Shown here one piece after another: positions 53,180-63,094 of a stretch of 64,000 nucleotides of DNA. A program made the translations under genes and the position numbers. Every line of letters starts with the position of its first letter. Within the stretch, counting starts at the first letter, position 1. The notes beneath the pieces were generated by a model. That model ran no database searches, was not told where the DNA came from, and was given only the letters and a program-made list of their open reading frames with translations. Source of the stretch: Asparagopsis taxiformis (lineage: Eukaryota > Rhodophyta > Florideophyceae > Bonnemaisoniales > Bonnemaisoniaceae). Location of the stretch: positions 1 to 64,000 of the forward strand of contig JALQPE010002231.1 of assembly GCA_030407315.1 (NCBI GenBank), written 5' to 3'.

Positions 53180-53774
53180 CAGCCCCACCCCCACACGTGG
53201 ACGTCCCGGCCACGCGAGGCCCGTCAGGACGCGCCTGAGACACGGGGCCGTGGCGCCTTTTCGGGTACAACTGCGGACGTGGCAGTTGTCCCGAAAAATC
53301 TCGTTGAAACGTACATGGCCCGGTTGGCTGATCGAATCGCCACGGCGCCGGAGCGCGCGCGTGCGCTCCGGCTCTTTCGTAATCATCGCGGCCCGCCCGT
53401 TGGCGTCGTACGTCAATGCCTCGCTTAGGCGTTTTCCTGCAACGGATGCAGTGTCCAGTTCCACCACGCGGGTGTGCTTCAATTCAGCGCGATACGAGCG
53501 CAGGCCGCGGCCTTTTCGTGAATCTGCCAGCGGGCATGTCGACAACGGTCGTCCGAAGGATATTTAAGCGGCGGCTTAACGTGATAGCGATCGTCGCTCA
53601 CCCTTCCTCTCACCATCGTCATCCAGGCCGTTGCCTTTCGTTCTCCCTTATCCTCTTCCCCCGCTGGGTACTACTACCTCCGTTCCTTTCGTTCTCTTGT
53701 TCCGTTTAGCCCGCGTGGCTCTCGTCGTCGTGCTCGTTGCACTCGTCGTAATTATCGTGTACAGCGTAACCACG
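53180..53774. promoter_or_regulatory. Leader region of the plus-strand gag-like gene with a TATA-like box
   Basis: No gene is seen. It holds an inverted repeat around 53257-53297 (arms TTTTCGGG-ACAACTGC), a GC-rich hairpin at about 53346-53371 (arms GCCGGAGCGC), and TATTTAA at 53561, about 210 bp before the start codon. It also holds the 17-base motif shared with 58366-58382. Confidence 0.45.
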
Positions 53775-56003
53775 ATGGTTACGACTCGCAGTACCGATGC
53801 TAACACCCCGCGGCCCGCCGGCTCTGCTGGAGGTGGAGCGAGAAACCCTTCGCAGGGCGCTCCCTCCCTCGTCGGGGCCGGTGCGCCGCCAGCGACGGAA
53901 GCGTCCGTCGCGCCCGCCCCATCCGTTAGGGCGGGAGAAGCCGTTGCTTCGCAGGCCGTCGCCTCTTCGTCTCGCCCGATGGCTCCGTCTCGCCTAGTGG
54001 CTTCCGTGACGCCTGCCGAGGCTGCTAGGGCCGTCGCCCCACGTGATGATGACGCAACGGCGTCCGACTCGGGGAATTCGTCACCCATCATTCCGGATGC
54101 CGCGGCCCCTTCGATGGGTGTAGCCGCGATGGCAGCGGCCGCTCGTTCGCGTCGTGCTGTGGCGGCGGCCCGCACGGGCGTGCCTCGTCGTGATGGCTCG
54201 CCGCGTTCTCCTCGCCAGGACCCCTCGCCGGAGGGTGGTGACCCCGTTGGGACAGTCGGCACCGCCTCACGTGGCGGTGCGGCGCTAAACGTAGGCGTCC
54301 TGACCCACGCGTGGGCTGCGTTGCCCCGCGTGGGTATCACGGATGACGATCTCGCCACGTTGGCTAGAGATCGTCTGGACGCCCGCGCGGTCGTCGACTA
54401 TATGCGTTCCGCCGAAGATACGTGGGGGCGAGCAGCCGGGCGTCGTTTCGCCAACGGGCCGCCGGGATCGGAACGTTACCAGATCCCGGCGTCGATACGT
54501 TGCGACCGCTCGTGGTTGCGTGACGTCAACGACGCGATCTACGTCGACCGTATGGACGCATACTTATGGAAGGGGACGCCCGAGGAACCGCCGTTCATCT
54601 CGGTGTCGTCCGTATTCGTATGTCCGCGGACACTTTCCGAAAGGCAACGTGCCGAATGGAAGACTGCTCTCTCGTTGAGCGTCATCTCCAAAAGCGTCGT
54701 GTCGTACGATGACCACTTCGCTCTCCGCCACGTGAACGCGGACGACTATCGTGTGTCGCACGCGTCAGCTCCGTGGGTCGTCCCGAGCGAGCTCTACTTC
54801 CCGCCGTTGCCGGATGTAGTAGAGGAGTTTCCGTACCCCCGTGGGTCGTCCACGTTATTACCACGCGTGGTACATTATTTCACCGATGCCGTGAAGGACG
54901 CGCCTGCCCCCGTGAAGGAACGTTTCCTCATGGCCGTGGACATCGAACACGCAGCGATGCTCGCGTGCTCGCTGTTCGTGGAACGTCGTGTGTTCGGGCG
55001 CGCGTGCCTGCTGCCGGAGTCCACGTTGGACTTCCTGGCCGATTACGAGATGCTTCGTGCAATCCCGGTGGACGGTTCCGACACGTTCGTCTCCGTTACC
55101 AGCGCGTTGGCTGAGGTTCGCGGCGCCCTTGCGTTGGGGCCGGAGTATCGGGTTATACGTCCCGATTACGCAAGCGGCGATAACCAGGAGTTCGTCTCCG
55201 TTCGTAGCGATGGGGCTTACGTGCCGCGGGTCGCTTCCCGTTCCGAACGCCGTCGTGGCAATCGTGCCGGTTATTTCGGCGGCCTCGGGGGCAACGAGCG
55301 CCCCCGAGGGACACGTTCTGGCCGTCGTGGCCGTCAAAACGAAGCGCCGCGTGCGCCGGAACCTCGAGAGGTCGTGCCACGCGAGGCTACGGAACAGGGC
55401 AACGTTGCCCAGGTCGGTCGTCCGAATGTGGCCACGCCGGCCGAACGCGCGCCACGCTTCGTGAGCCTGGACGACCGCGTCTCCGATGAGGATGCCCGTC
55501 GGCTTCTCGGTACGTCGATGTCCGCTCCGCCTCGTGCGGACGGCTGGGTTATCCGTTCCCTCATCTCGTCCGTGGCTCGCGCAGCCGAAGAGTTCAGGGC
55601 CCAGACGTTGGACCTGACTGCCCGCTTGGCAACGGAACGCGCGATTTCGGAGCGTCTCGCCGCGGCGACTCGTAGTTACGCGCCGCCCGTTGGCGTTCGT
55701 AATGAACCGTACGGTTACGCGAGTGGCGGCGGCTTCGGCGACCCCGTCGGGTATGGTCACGCAGCGGCGTACCTGCCACGCGACCCCGCTCCGGCGCGCC
55801 CTTCGGATACGCGCAGTCACGGGACTGCGGATCCTTACGCTAGGGATCCCGCGTCTCGTCGCGAGCGAGCCCCCGTGGTCACGCAGACCGTCGATCCGTA
55901 CGCGCCGGGCTTCGTTCAGCCCAGTCGCAGCCGCAGCCACGATAGCCGCGGCGAAGGCCCTGGTCCGTATGACCCTGCGGGCAAGCGTTCTCGTCGCTAC
56001 TAG
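53775..56003 (+). CDS. Gag-like protein, related to the LTR-element protein
   Basis: The protein has 742 residues from ATG 53775 (MVTTRSTDAN); the frame is open upstream without an ATG. A Pro/Ala/Ser-rich N-terminus precedes a body that matches the protein at 50341-52512: IRCDRSWLRDVNDAIYVDRMD, NADDYRVSHAS, VVHYFTDAVKDA and the following helix. An Arg-rich segment with RGRR and a short coiled coil (EEFRAQTLDLTARLATERAI) follow. The tail is Arg/Pro/Tyr-rich and ends GKRSRRY. No enzymatic motif is visible. It is probably a nucleic-acid-binding structural protein of a non-autonomous retroelement; no flanking LTRs were recognised. Confidence 0.55.
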   Translation: MVTTRSTDANTPRPAGSAGGGARNPSQGAPSLVGAGAPPATEASVAPAPSVRAGEAVASQAVASSSRPMAPSRLVASVTPAEAARAVAPRDDDATASDSGNSSPIIPDAAAPSMGVAAMAAAARSRRAVAAARTGVPRRDGSPRSPRQDPSPEGGDPVGTVGTASRGGAALNVGVLTHAWAALPRVGITDDDLATLARDRLDARAVVDYMRSAEDTWGRAAGRRFANGPPGSERYQIPASIRCDRSWLRDVNDAIYVDRMDAYLWKGTPEEPPFISVSSVFVCPRTLSERQRAEWKTALSLSVISKSVVSYDDHFALRHVNADDYRVSHASAPWVVPSELYFPPLPDVVEEFPYPRGSSTLLPRVVHYFTDAVKDAPAPVKERFLMAVDIEHAAMLACSLFVERRVFGRACLLPESTLDFLADYEMLRAIPVDGSDTFVSVTSALAEVRGALALGPEYRVIRPDYASGDNQEFVSVRSDGAYVPRVASRSERRRGNRAGYFGGLGGNERPRGTRSGRRGRQNEAPRAPEPREVVPREATEQGNVAQVGRPNVATPAERAPRFVSLDDRVSDEDARRLLGTSMSAPPRADGWVIRSLISSVARAAEEFRAQTLDLTARLATERAISERLAAATRSYAPPVGVRNEPYGYASGGGFGDPVGYGHAAAYLPRDPAPARPSDTRSHGTADPYARDPASRRERAPVVTQTVDPYAPGFVQPSRSRSHDSRGEGPGPYDPAGKRSRRY

Positions 56004-58504
56004 GTCGTTCCTAGGTTAGTTCGTAGGCCACGTCGGCTCTAGCATCGTATGCTTCGTAAACTTCGTCTTGTTTCTTTGCGTAATCGCATGGCTCCGTTGA
56101 GCTTCGTAATTTGCGTTTGGCAGGTCGTCTGCAGCAGAGGAGGGGTTTAGCGTTAAGCCCCTCCCCACAATTTTTTTGTTGTGGCGTCTACCCCGTCGGG
56201 TGTCGTAAGGCTTACGTAGCCCGTGTTTCGAGTTCGCGGCGGCGCGTGCCCGTTGGCAGGTTCGTAACACACGCAATTATTCGGCAAAGCGGCGGCGCGT
56301 AGCGGCGGCTTTTCACTGCGAGTGGTACGTTAACCTCGATCTTAGAGCCCGTTGGCGTGCGTATCATTTAGTAACTAACTCGCAAATCGTTTCCGCCGTC
56401 GTTTCTCGTTCGGATAACCCCGTCGGGTGTCGGATTTCGTTGAGCATTCGAGCTCCTTAGCGCGTAGCACATCGGTGCCCATTTTAATTTGCTCCGATGA
56501 GCTGGGCGAAAATTTCGTCGAACGTCAGACCGACGGGCGTGTGAGTCGGTTTGACGTTCTACGCCGTGGCGTGTATGTAGTAATTCGTCGCAGTACGTTG
56601 CGGTTTCGTTGACGACGTGGTGGCCGGCGGGCTTGGCTTTTCGTATAGCCGTTGACGTCATTAGCGCCGTCGCGCTTCGCGTTGCCGCGGCTTCACGTTG
56701 GCCAGTGGCGTTATCATTTTGTAACTATCTCGGAATTCGTTTCCGCCGTCGTTCCTCGTGCGGATAACCCCGTCGGGTGTCGAATTCCGTTGAGCATTCG
56801 AGCTCTCTGGCACGTAGCACGTCGGTGCCAATTTTAATTCGCTCCGGTGAGCTGGACGGAAAATTCGCTAAGCGTCAGGCCGACTCGCGCGTGAGTTGGC
56901 TTGACGCTTCACGCCGTTGCGTGTACGCGGTAGTGCGTCGTGGTGCGTCGCGGTTCCGTAGACAACGTTTTTGCCGGCGGGCTTGGCTTTTCGTATAGCC
57001 GTTAACACCGTTAGCGCCGTCGCGCTTCACGTTCCCGCGGCTTCACGTTAGCCGGTGGCGCAATCGTTGCGCTAGTCCGTTTCGCGTGGCGGCGTCGTTC
57101 GCCGCGGCGTCCGAGGAGCGTTTCGTTAGCTCATTCGTTATGTGGTGCGACGTGCACCTGGGCATACGTAATGCTCGCCCTTTACGCCGTTGCGTAATTT
57201 CGTTTATTCGACTTGCGAACCCGACGGGGACGCGATTGACGAAGTCGTTTCGCATGCCCGCGGGCGTTTGAGGCTGTTACGTGAGCCAGTTTTTCGTCGG
57301 CTCGTCGCCTTCGGCTGTGCCGTTTTACGTTGGCTACCAGCTTGTACGCCGTCGCGTATTCGTATTTTCGTTTCGCGGGGTCGACCCGTTGAGGTACGTC
57401 GTTATCGTTACGACGTCCGCGTACCTCGCTCGTCTCCTGACCGACGTGGCCGGTGGCGCGTGCGCCTTCGAATGCGTACGAGGTTGCAGCTTCGTTAGCT
57501 TTTACGGTTATGACGCGGACGTGTGCGTCTTCGTCTTCGTGACCGTACGTGGTCAACCCCTTTCGGGTTTGCTCGTGCGTTTCGACTAGCCGGCGGGCTT
57601 TTCGCTTTCGCGTGTCATTCGTTATGCCCGCGTGGCAGGACACCGTTGTGTCGTTCCGTGGTTGCCGTACGTGGCTGCCGTGTTCGGCATCGTGCCACAC
57701 GATGGCGATACGGTTCGCCGTCCGTTGTCGCGGCCTCGTTGGCTCGTCGTTCGCACGCTTTACTCGCGCGCTTCGTGCGCTGAGACCCGTTGGTCTAATT
57801 CGTCGGCTAACGTATAGCTTCGTTCCGCTTCGTGCGTGGAGTTTCGTAATGAGGCCGTTGCCATCTTCGTTGGGGACGCGTCCGTCCTACGTCGTTTCTC
57901 CGCCTTCCGGCGTCACGTTGCCGTTAGCTCGCGAGCTGTTTGGCGTTGACCTCGTTGGTCGATGCGACTCGTTGTCAGCGGCTGTCCACGGGGACGTACG
58001 ATGGCTCACGTGACATGCCAAAATTACGAAATTTTCGGGGCACGCGTGTCCCGAGATTTGGCCGGATTAGCGCACTGTAATCGGCCCGATTTTTCGTACC
58101 GTGCGTCCATGGCCCGCTGGCCCAAGTATAATTTTTCGCGCGAAAAATCTGACGTGTTGTCCGTCCGTGGCCCGTGGTGTCGTCACCTTTGCCCGTGGGA
58201 CGGTCAACACTGTCGAGCCAGTCGTGGCTCTTCACATCGTGTGAATCGTCCGCGCGTGGACTCGTCGTCCAATCTTTCGTTGGCGCTCGTGCCTCCACCA
58301 ACGTATGGTGTCGAAAACGAAAAGAGCGACGGCTCTAGCACGCATCGCGCCCCCCCAACGCAAGGGTGGACGTCCCGGCCACTCGTTGTGCCTTCGCTTC
58401 TCGTTCGTGCGGCTCGTCGCCTTCGTTTGTTGCATCGTGCAACGTCGCGCACGCGTGCGCTTAACCCGACGCTCGTGTGCGTTTTCGGGGGCCGTCGTGG
58501 CCTT
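56004..58504. other. 2.5-kb CpG-rich non-coding interval, probable 3' LTR of the chromovirus
   Basis: No domain-bearing gene is seen. A 350-bp tandem duplication lies at 56361-57060. Near its right end, a run of seven C at 58350-58356 reads as a polypurine tract on the minus strand. It follows the 17-base motif at 58366-58382, so the chromovirus 3' LTR should begin just to its left. The matching 5' LTR lies outside the window, so its limits cannot be fixed. Confidence 0.45.
56361..57060 (+). repeat. Tandem duplication, two units of 350 bp
   Basis: Units 56361-56710 and 56711-57060 align end to end with many substitutions. Shared words include GTTTCCGCCGTCGTT, GATAACCCCGTCGGGTGTCG, GAGCATTCGAGCTC and GGGCTTGGCTTTTCGTATAG. 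Confidence 0.85.
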
Positions 58505-61500
58505 TCACGTTGTTGCTCGTCGCACGCGTGCGAAGTATCGAGAGACGCTCTCTTCAGATACGTTCCGGCGGGGTTCCCACGTAGGGTTACGATACCCGAC
58601 CCACTTCACGAGGAAGTCTAACGTTCCGTCCTCGTTCACGCGGTGGTTGAGTAGGTCGTCTACTACATACGCCGGACCGTCGCGGTTCTTGTCGAGGTCT
58701 GCCTCGGTGGCATCGTATGGCTCCGGCGGGGGCGCGTTCGCCGGCGTTGGCGCGTACGCAACGCGGTCCGAGTTGACACGTTCAACTACGTCTCCTCGTT
58801 GGATGACGAACGTTCGTACGTCGTTACGTAGTACGCGGAACGGTCCCAACGCGTGGTTGCCGAGCTTCGTGCCCTTCGTGGTCCCGTCCGTCGGGTCGAT
58901 GAATACGTATTCTCCCGCGCGGATGTTTCGATTCGAGACACGGACTCGTTTGTCGAAATTTCGTTTATAACGTGCCTGCGCGGCCTTCAGCGTTCGATAC
59001 GCGTTATCCATCGTTGTGGCGAGCTCACGAACGTAAGTGGCTCGCCCTCCCCCGTCGGGTAGTTCGCGGTTCGTTACCGACGTGTGTAGCGCCAACGGTG
59101 GCGGTGGATTCGTGAGAATCAAATCGAAGGGCGTCGTGCCCGTGCTCGAATGCACATGCGTGTTGTACGCAAACGTTAACGCCGATGCGTATCGATCCCA
59201 GTCGTTCTGGTTTTCGTTCACGTAATTGCGCAGCATCGCCAGGATCGTCCTGTTGTAGCGCTCCACCTGCCCGTTCGTTTGGGGGTGGTACGTCGACGTG
59301 AAGACGTTCGTTACGCCAATCTCGTTGCAGACGCGCTGGAAGAACTTAGCAGCGAACTGCTTTCCGTTATCGCTTATGAGCGTCCGTGGGGGTCCATACG
59401 AGAAGACCCACGCGTTGACGAACGCGCTCGCCACGTTGGCGGAATCGATATTACGTAGAGGTACGACTCTAGTCAGCTTCGTGAAGCGGTCCGTTATCAC
59501 GAGAATAAATCGGTTGCCACGCGTGGTCTTCGTAAGCGGACCTAGTATGTCGATACATAGGTCTCGCAGCGGCTCCGTAGCCGGAAATAAACGTAACGGG
59601 TTCGTCCGTTTGCGAAGCTTCACGCGGTTCTTCGCACATCCAACGCAGTTTCGTACCGTTGCGTGGATGTCGGCGGCCATCGCGGGCCAGTAGTACGTCC
59701 TCCGTAGGGTATAGTACATACGCGTTTGCCCGGGATGTCCAGCGAGGACGTGGTGGTGCGTTAACTCCAGCAGCCGCGGCCGTAACGAAGCCGGCACAAC
59801 GATTTGTGTACGTTCCTCATCGTGAGGGTTCCGGCGTCGGAGTAGGCCATCGTGGCCTTCGAAGAATGCAGCGTCCTGCGTCTCGGACTGTCGTGTCAGT
59901 ATCGTTTGACAGAACGCGTCCTCGCGTTGAGCTTCGATAAGCTCGTCCCTCGTAATGGGAAGCTGAACGTCAGCTGGTGGCACGCGTGCCGAATCGTCTT
60001 CAGCAGCGCGCTGTTCGTCGAGGAAATCCGGTTCCTCGTCAAGAACGTCATCGAGCGACGCGTCGCGGTTGAACTCGAGGCCATCGTGGCCAGCCGTCGT
60101 GGCTGATGTTCGTTCATCACGAGTCTCGTTCGACGGGTCGTCGTGACCCCTGGCATTCGTTGCCTTTTTACGTACGGACGTCGTTCGTCCTTGCCCATTT
60201 CGTGTGGGTTGTCGCCGACTGCGAGTCGTCACGAGGACCGCGTCCCCGTACGATGGTACGTCATCGTCGACGGGTCGACCGTCGTCATACGTAGATATCA
60301 CACGTGATAAAGCGTCAGGTACCTGGTGCACGCGCCCAGGCCTGTACGTGACTTCGAAATCGAATTCGGCAACGCGTAGCCTCCATCGTAGTAGTCGTCC
60401 GGACGCGTCCGTTAACGTCATCAGCCAACGTAAGGCTTCGTGGTCCGTACGTACGGTAAATCGTTGACCCTCTACGTAGGGTCGGAGCGACGTTATCGCC
60501 CAAACGACGGAGTAGCACTCGCGCTCCGTTGCCGAGTAACCGCGTTCGGTTTCGTTAAGGGTCTTCGACCAGTACCCAATCGGCACCCATTCGTTGGGCT
60601 TATCTTCGTTTTGCTGCTGGAGCAACGTAGCTCCCAGCTGATACGCCGACGCGTCGGTATCGATCATGAACGGACGTCCCGCCTTCGGAAGGTGCAATAC
60701 TGGTGGCGACACCAGTATTGTCTTCAACGTTTCGAACGCATTCGTTTGCGCGTTTGTTGGGTTCGTCCAATCGGGGGAAGCGTCCTTCTTCAACATCGTG
60801 TTGAGTGGCCGAGCGATCTCGGCATACGCCTTTACGAAACGGCGGTAAACGTTGGCCGCGCCCAAAAACGATCGACATTGCGTCTTGTCGCGTGGGAACG
60901 TAGCCGTACGAAAGGCTTCCTTGTTCCGAGCTGCGACGTGCAGCTTCCCTGGGGTAATCACGTGCCCCAGGTAGTCAACTCGTGGTTGAAAGAACGAGCA
61001 CTTCGTGAGCTTTAACGTTACTCCCGCTGCGCGTAGCAGGGAAAGCACCTGGTCAACGTGACCCAGGTGAGACTCGAGGTCTTTCGAAAAGACGATTACG
61101 TCGTCTAAGTAGACCAGGCACGATTGCCAACGTACTCCGGAGAGGATGATGTCCAACGTCCGCTGAAACGTAGCGGGGGCATTTCGTAGCCCGAATGGCA
61201 TTCGCACGTAGCGATACGTTCCCATGAAAGACGTAAACGTTGTCTTATCACGGTCCTCGGCGGAGACGGGCACTTGCCAGTAACCGGCGTTACAATCGAG
61301 TGTCGTGAAGATGGCGGCGTCGCCCAACGAATCAAGGCAGTCTTCCATACGAGGAAGCGGGTACGAATCAGCGATCGTTTTCGCGTTCAAACGCCTGTAA
61401 TCGACACAGAAACGTAAGGATCCGTCCTTCTTCGGCACCAACACGATTGGTGACGCCCATTCGCTGGACGCGGGTTCGATAACCCCTTCGTTGAGCATCT

Positions 61501-63094
61501 TCGTGATCTGCTCCTCGGCTATCGTACGTAAAGCCGGACCCTGACGATAGGGCATTGAACGTATGGGCCGCGTGCCCGGTTCGAGTTCGATTCGATGCTC
61601 CGTAGCATTGATTTCGCCGAGGCGTCCGCTCGTCCACATTGACGAATGTGTAGCTAGCATCTCGTTGATGCGCTTTCGTAAATCCTCGTCGTCGAGGTGC
61701 GACAAATCGATTGTCGACTGCCAATCCGTGGCGGGGTCGTTCCCCTTTTCGTTGACCAACGGGTCTGGCGTTTCGTCGCCCAACCCGTTCGTATTCGTCC
61801 GTGTCGTCGCGTCGACTAGCGGTAGGTTCAAAACCTTCGCGAGGGCTTCGCCGCCCTCACGCTTGAGTGGGACGATTCCCAGCGGGGAGCGTACCGCGTA
61901 CGCAATCGTTGCGCCTTTCGGCAATTCGCGGTCCTTCTTCGTGAAGTTCGACACGATGATAGAGAACGTCTCTCTCGGTCCTACGTCGACCACTCCGTTG
62001 GCTATGCGCAGCCCATGCCGGAATTGCACCGACGCTTTCGGTTCGAGGAACACGAGTCCGGTCGCATCCGTCGTCACGTTGACGGTCCGTTGCGACATCG
62101 CCGGTACACGCGTGTACTTCGTCAGGCGAACCGAGAACGTTCGGCTCGGCCTATTCGAGGCCGCGTTACGCTCGCGGCGTTTCGGGGGCTCCACGTTTGG
62201 ATTCGTCTCCTCCCCCTCCTCGTACGGAGTCGTCGTATCGCCCTCCGCGATAATGGGTATCGTATCCCCCCGATGGAGGTCGATTGTCTGCGCTCGACAG
62301 CGTATAGCATCGACATGCTTCGACATGAACGACGTGCCCATTATAACGGGGACAGCCAGCGTGTTGGCTACGAAGAATTTTACGCGGAACAGCGAGTTCC
62401 CCAGCCTGACACGAAGCAGGATGGCGCCTTCGATAGGCAAACGTCGCCCGTTGGCGTCTCCGAGCTTCGGCAGCTCTTCGTCACGTAGACAGCGGTCGAC
62501 CCAGTCGTAGGGTAGTAAACTTGTTCGTATCAAGTTGTAGCCGCTGCACGTATCCATCGCGATGGTAATCGCCCTCATCACGTTGAGGTCTAGTCCGATC
62601 GTTCCGGATACGATATAATGCTTCGACGCAAGTAGGCACGTATGCCCGTCGAGGACCAACGGTTCGGTCCTGACCGGCGCGCGGTCTACGTCTTCGCTAG
62701 CGGTTCGTCGCTTCATCGTGTGAGCCCGTATGGCTTCTTTTGCGTCGACACGCTTCGTATAAGCCGCGTGTTTGGCTTTCTCGCGCTCGGAAGCGTCGTG
62801 CTTCCGGGTAGCGCGTCTCGCTCGTCTGCGAGGCTTCCTCTTCGTGTGAGGTTCGTTCGTCCCGTCGGACTTCGTTTCTTCCCCCACGTCGGGTGTCGTG
62901 TGACTCGAGTTGGCCTTCGCGGCCGTGAGCTTTACGTAACTCTCGTTCATCGGTGAGCCTGCGGAGGACCAATCATCGACGTCGGTCGTCCCCCTTTTAC
63001 GTAAGGGTTCAGGCGATGTGGGTGGCTCGTGACCTACATCGCCTGGTCGTTTCCCGGCGCGGGGCCGTTCGACACGTTGTCGTCGTGAGCCCAC
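58505..63094 (-). CDS. pol: Chromovirus Pol polyprotein (protease, RT, RNase H, integrase, chromodomain)
   Basis: About 1529 codons are open, with no ATG at the upstream end, consistent with expression by frameshift from gag. Domains in order: a retropepsin-like protease near 62.55 kb with MDTCSGYNLI where D-T/S-G is usual; reverse transcriptase with FCVDYRRLN, RMPFGLRNAP and the catalytic YLDD near 61.1 kb; RNase H starting MIDTDASAYQLGATL; integrase with an H-x4-H and C-x2-C zinc site (HVLAGHPG, CVGC) and the acidic triad in CIDILGP, ISDNGKQF and NGQVERYN; and a chromodomain (AYVVDDLLNHRVNEDGTLDFLVKWVGY...WEPRRNV) at the end. The chromodomain marks it as a chromovirus, whose integration is typically directed to marked chromatin. 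All core residues except the protease G look intact, so the copy may be recent. Confidence 0.95.
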   Translation of the reverse strand: MGSRRQRVERPRAGKRPGDVGHEPPTSPEPLRKRGTTDVDDWSSAGSPMNESYVKLTAAKANSSHTTPDVGEETKSDGTNEPHTKRKPRRRARRATRKHDASEREKAKHAAYTKRVDAKEAIRAHTMKRRTASEDVDRAPVRTEPLVLDGHTCLLASKHYIVSGTIGLDLNVMRAITIAMDTCSGYNLIRTSLLPYDWVDRCLRDEELPKLGDANGRRLPIEGAILLRVRLGNSLFRVKFFVANTLAVPVIMGTSFMSKHVDAIRCRAQTIDLHRGDTIPIIAEGDTTTPYEEGEETNPNVEPPKRRERNAASNRPSRTFSVRLTKYTRVPAMSQRTVNVTTDATGLVFLEPKASVQFRHGLRIANGVVDVGPRETFSIIVSNFTKKDRELPKGATIAYAVRSPLGIVPLKREGGEALAKVLNLPLVDATTRTNTNGLGDETPDPLVNEKGNDPATDWQSTIDLSHLDDEDLRKRINEMLATHSSMWTSGRLGEINATEHRIELEPGTRPIRSMPYRQGPALRTIAEEQITKMLNEGVIEPASSEWASPIVLVPKKDGSLRFCVDYRRLNAKTIADSYPLPRMEDCLDSLGDAAIFTTLDCNAGYWQVPVSAEDRDKTTFTSFMGTYRYVRMPFGLRNAPATFQRTLDIILSGVRWQSCLVYLDDVIVFSKDLESHLGHVDQVLSLLRAAGVTLKLTKCSFFQPRVDYLGHVITPGKLHVAARNKEAFRTATFPRDKTQCRSFLGAANVYRRFVKAYAEIARPLNTMLKKDASPDWTNPTNAQTNAFETLKTILVSPPVLHLPKAGRPFMIDTDASAYQLGATLLQQQNEDKPNEWVPIGYWSKTLNETERGYSATERECYSVVWAITSLRPYVEGQRFTVRTDHEALRWLMTLTDASGRLLRWRLRVAEFDFEVTYRPGRVHQVPDALSRVISTYDDGRPVDDDVPSYGDAVLVTTRSRRQPTRNGQGRTTSVRKKATNARGHDDPSNETRDERTSATTAGHDGLEFNRDASLDDVLDEEPDFLDEQRAAEDDSARVPPADVQLPITRDELIEAQREDAFCQTILTRQSETQDAAFFEGHDGLLRRRNPHDEERTQIVVPASLRPRLLELTHHHVLAGHPGQTRMYYTLRRTYYWPAMAADIHATVRNCVGCAKNRVKLRKRTNPLRLFPATEPLRDLCIDILGPLTKTTRGNRFILVITDRFTKLTRVVPLRNIDSANVASAFVNAWVFSYGPPRTLISDNGKQFAAKFFQRVCNEIGVTNVFTSTYHPQTNGQVERYNRTILAMLRNYVNENQNDWDRYASALTFAYNTHVHSSTGTTPFDLILTNPPPPLALHTSVTNRELPDGGGRATYVRELATTMDNAYRTLKAAQARYKRNFDKRVRVSNRNIRAGEYVFIDPTDGTTKGTKLGNHALGPFRVLRNDVRTFVIQRGDVVERVNSDRVAYAPTPANAPPPEPYDATEADLDKNRDGPAYVVDDLLNHRVNEDGTLDFLVKWVGYRNPTWEPRRNVSEESVSRYFARVRRATT

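Noticed and set aside
54858..55940. 360-codon minus-strand frame opposite the gag-like gene
   Set aside because: Arg-rich, no domain, and in antisense to a frame with a clear homologue at 50341-52512.
53775..56003. Assignment of the plus-strand gag-like gene to the chromovirus
   Set aside because: The chromovirus has its own gag with a zinc knuckle on the minus strand; this gene is opposite in orientation and lacks a knuckle.
61563..62510. 315-codon plus-strand frame opposite pol
   Set aside because: It lies antisense to the protease and RT coding region and shows no independent features.
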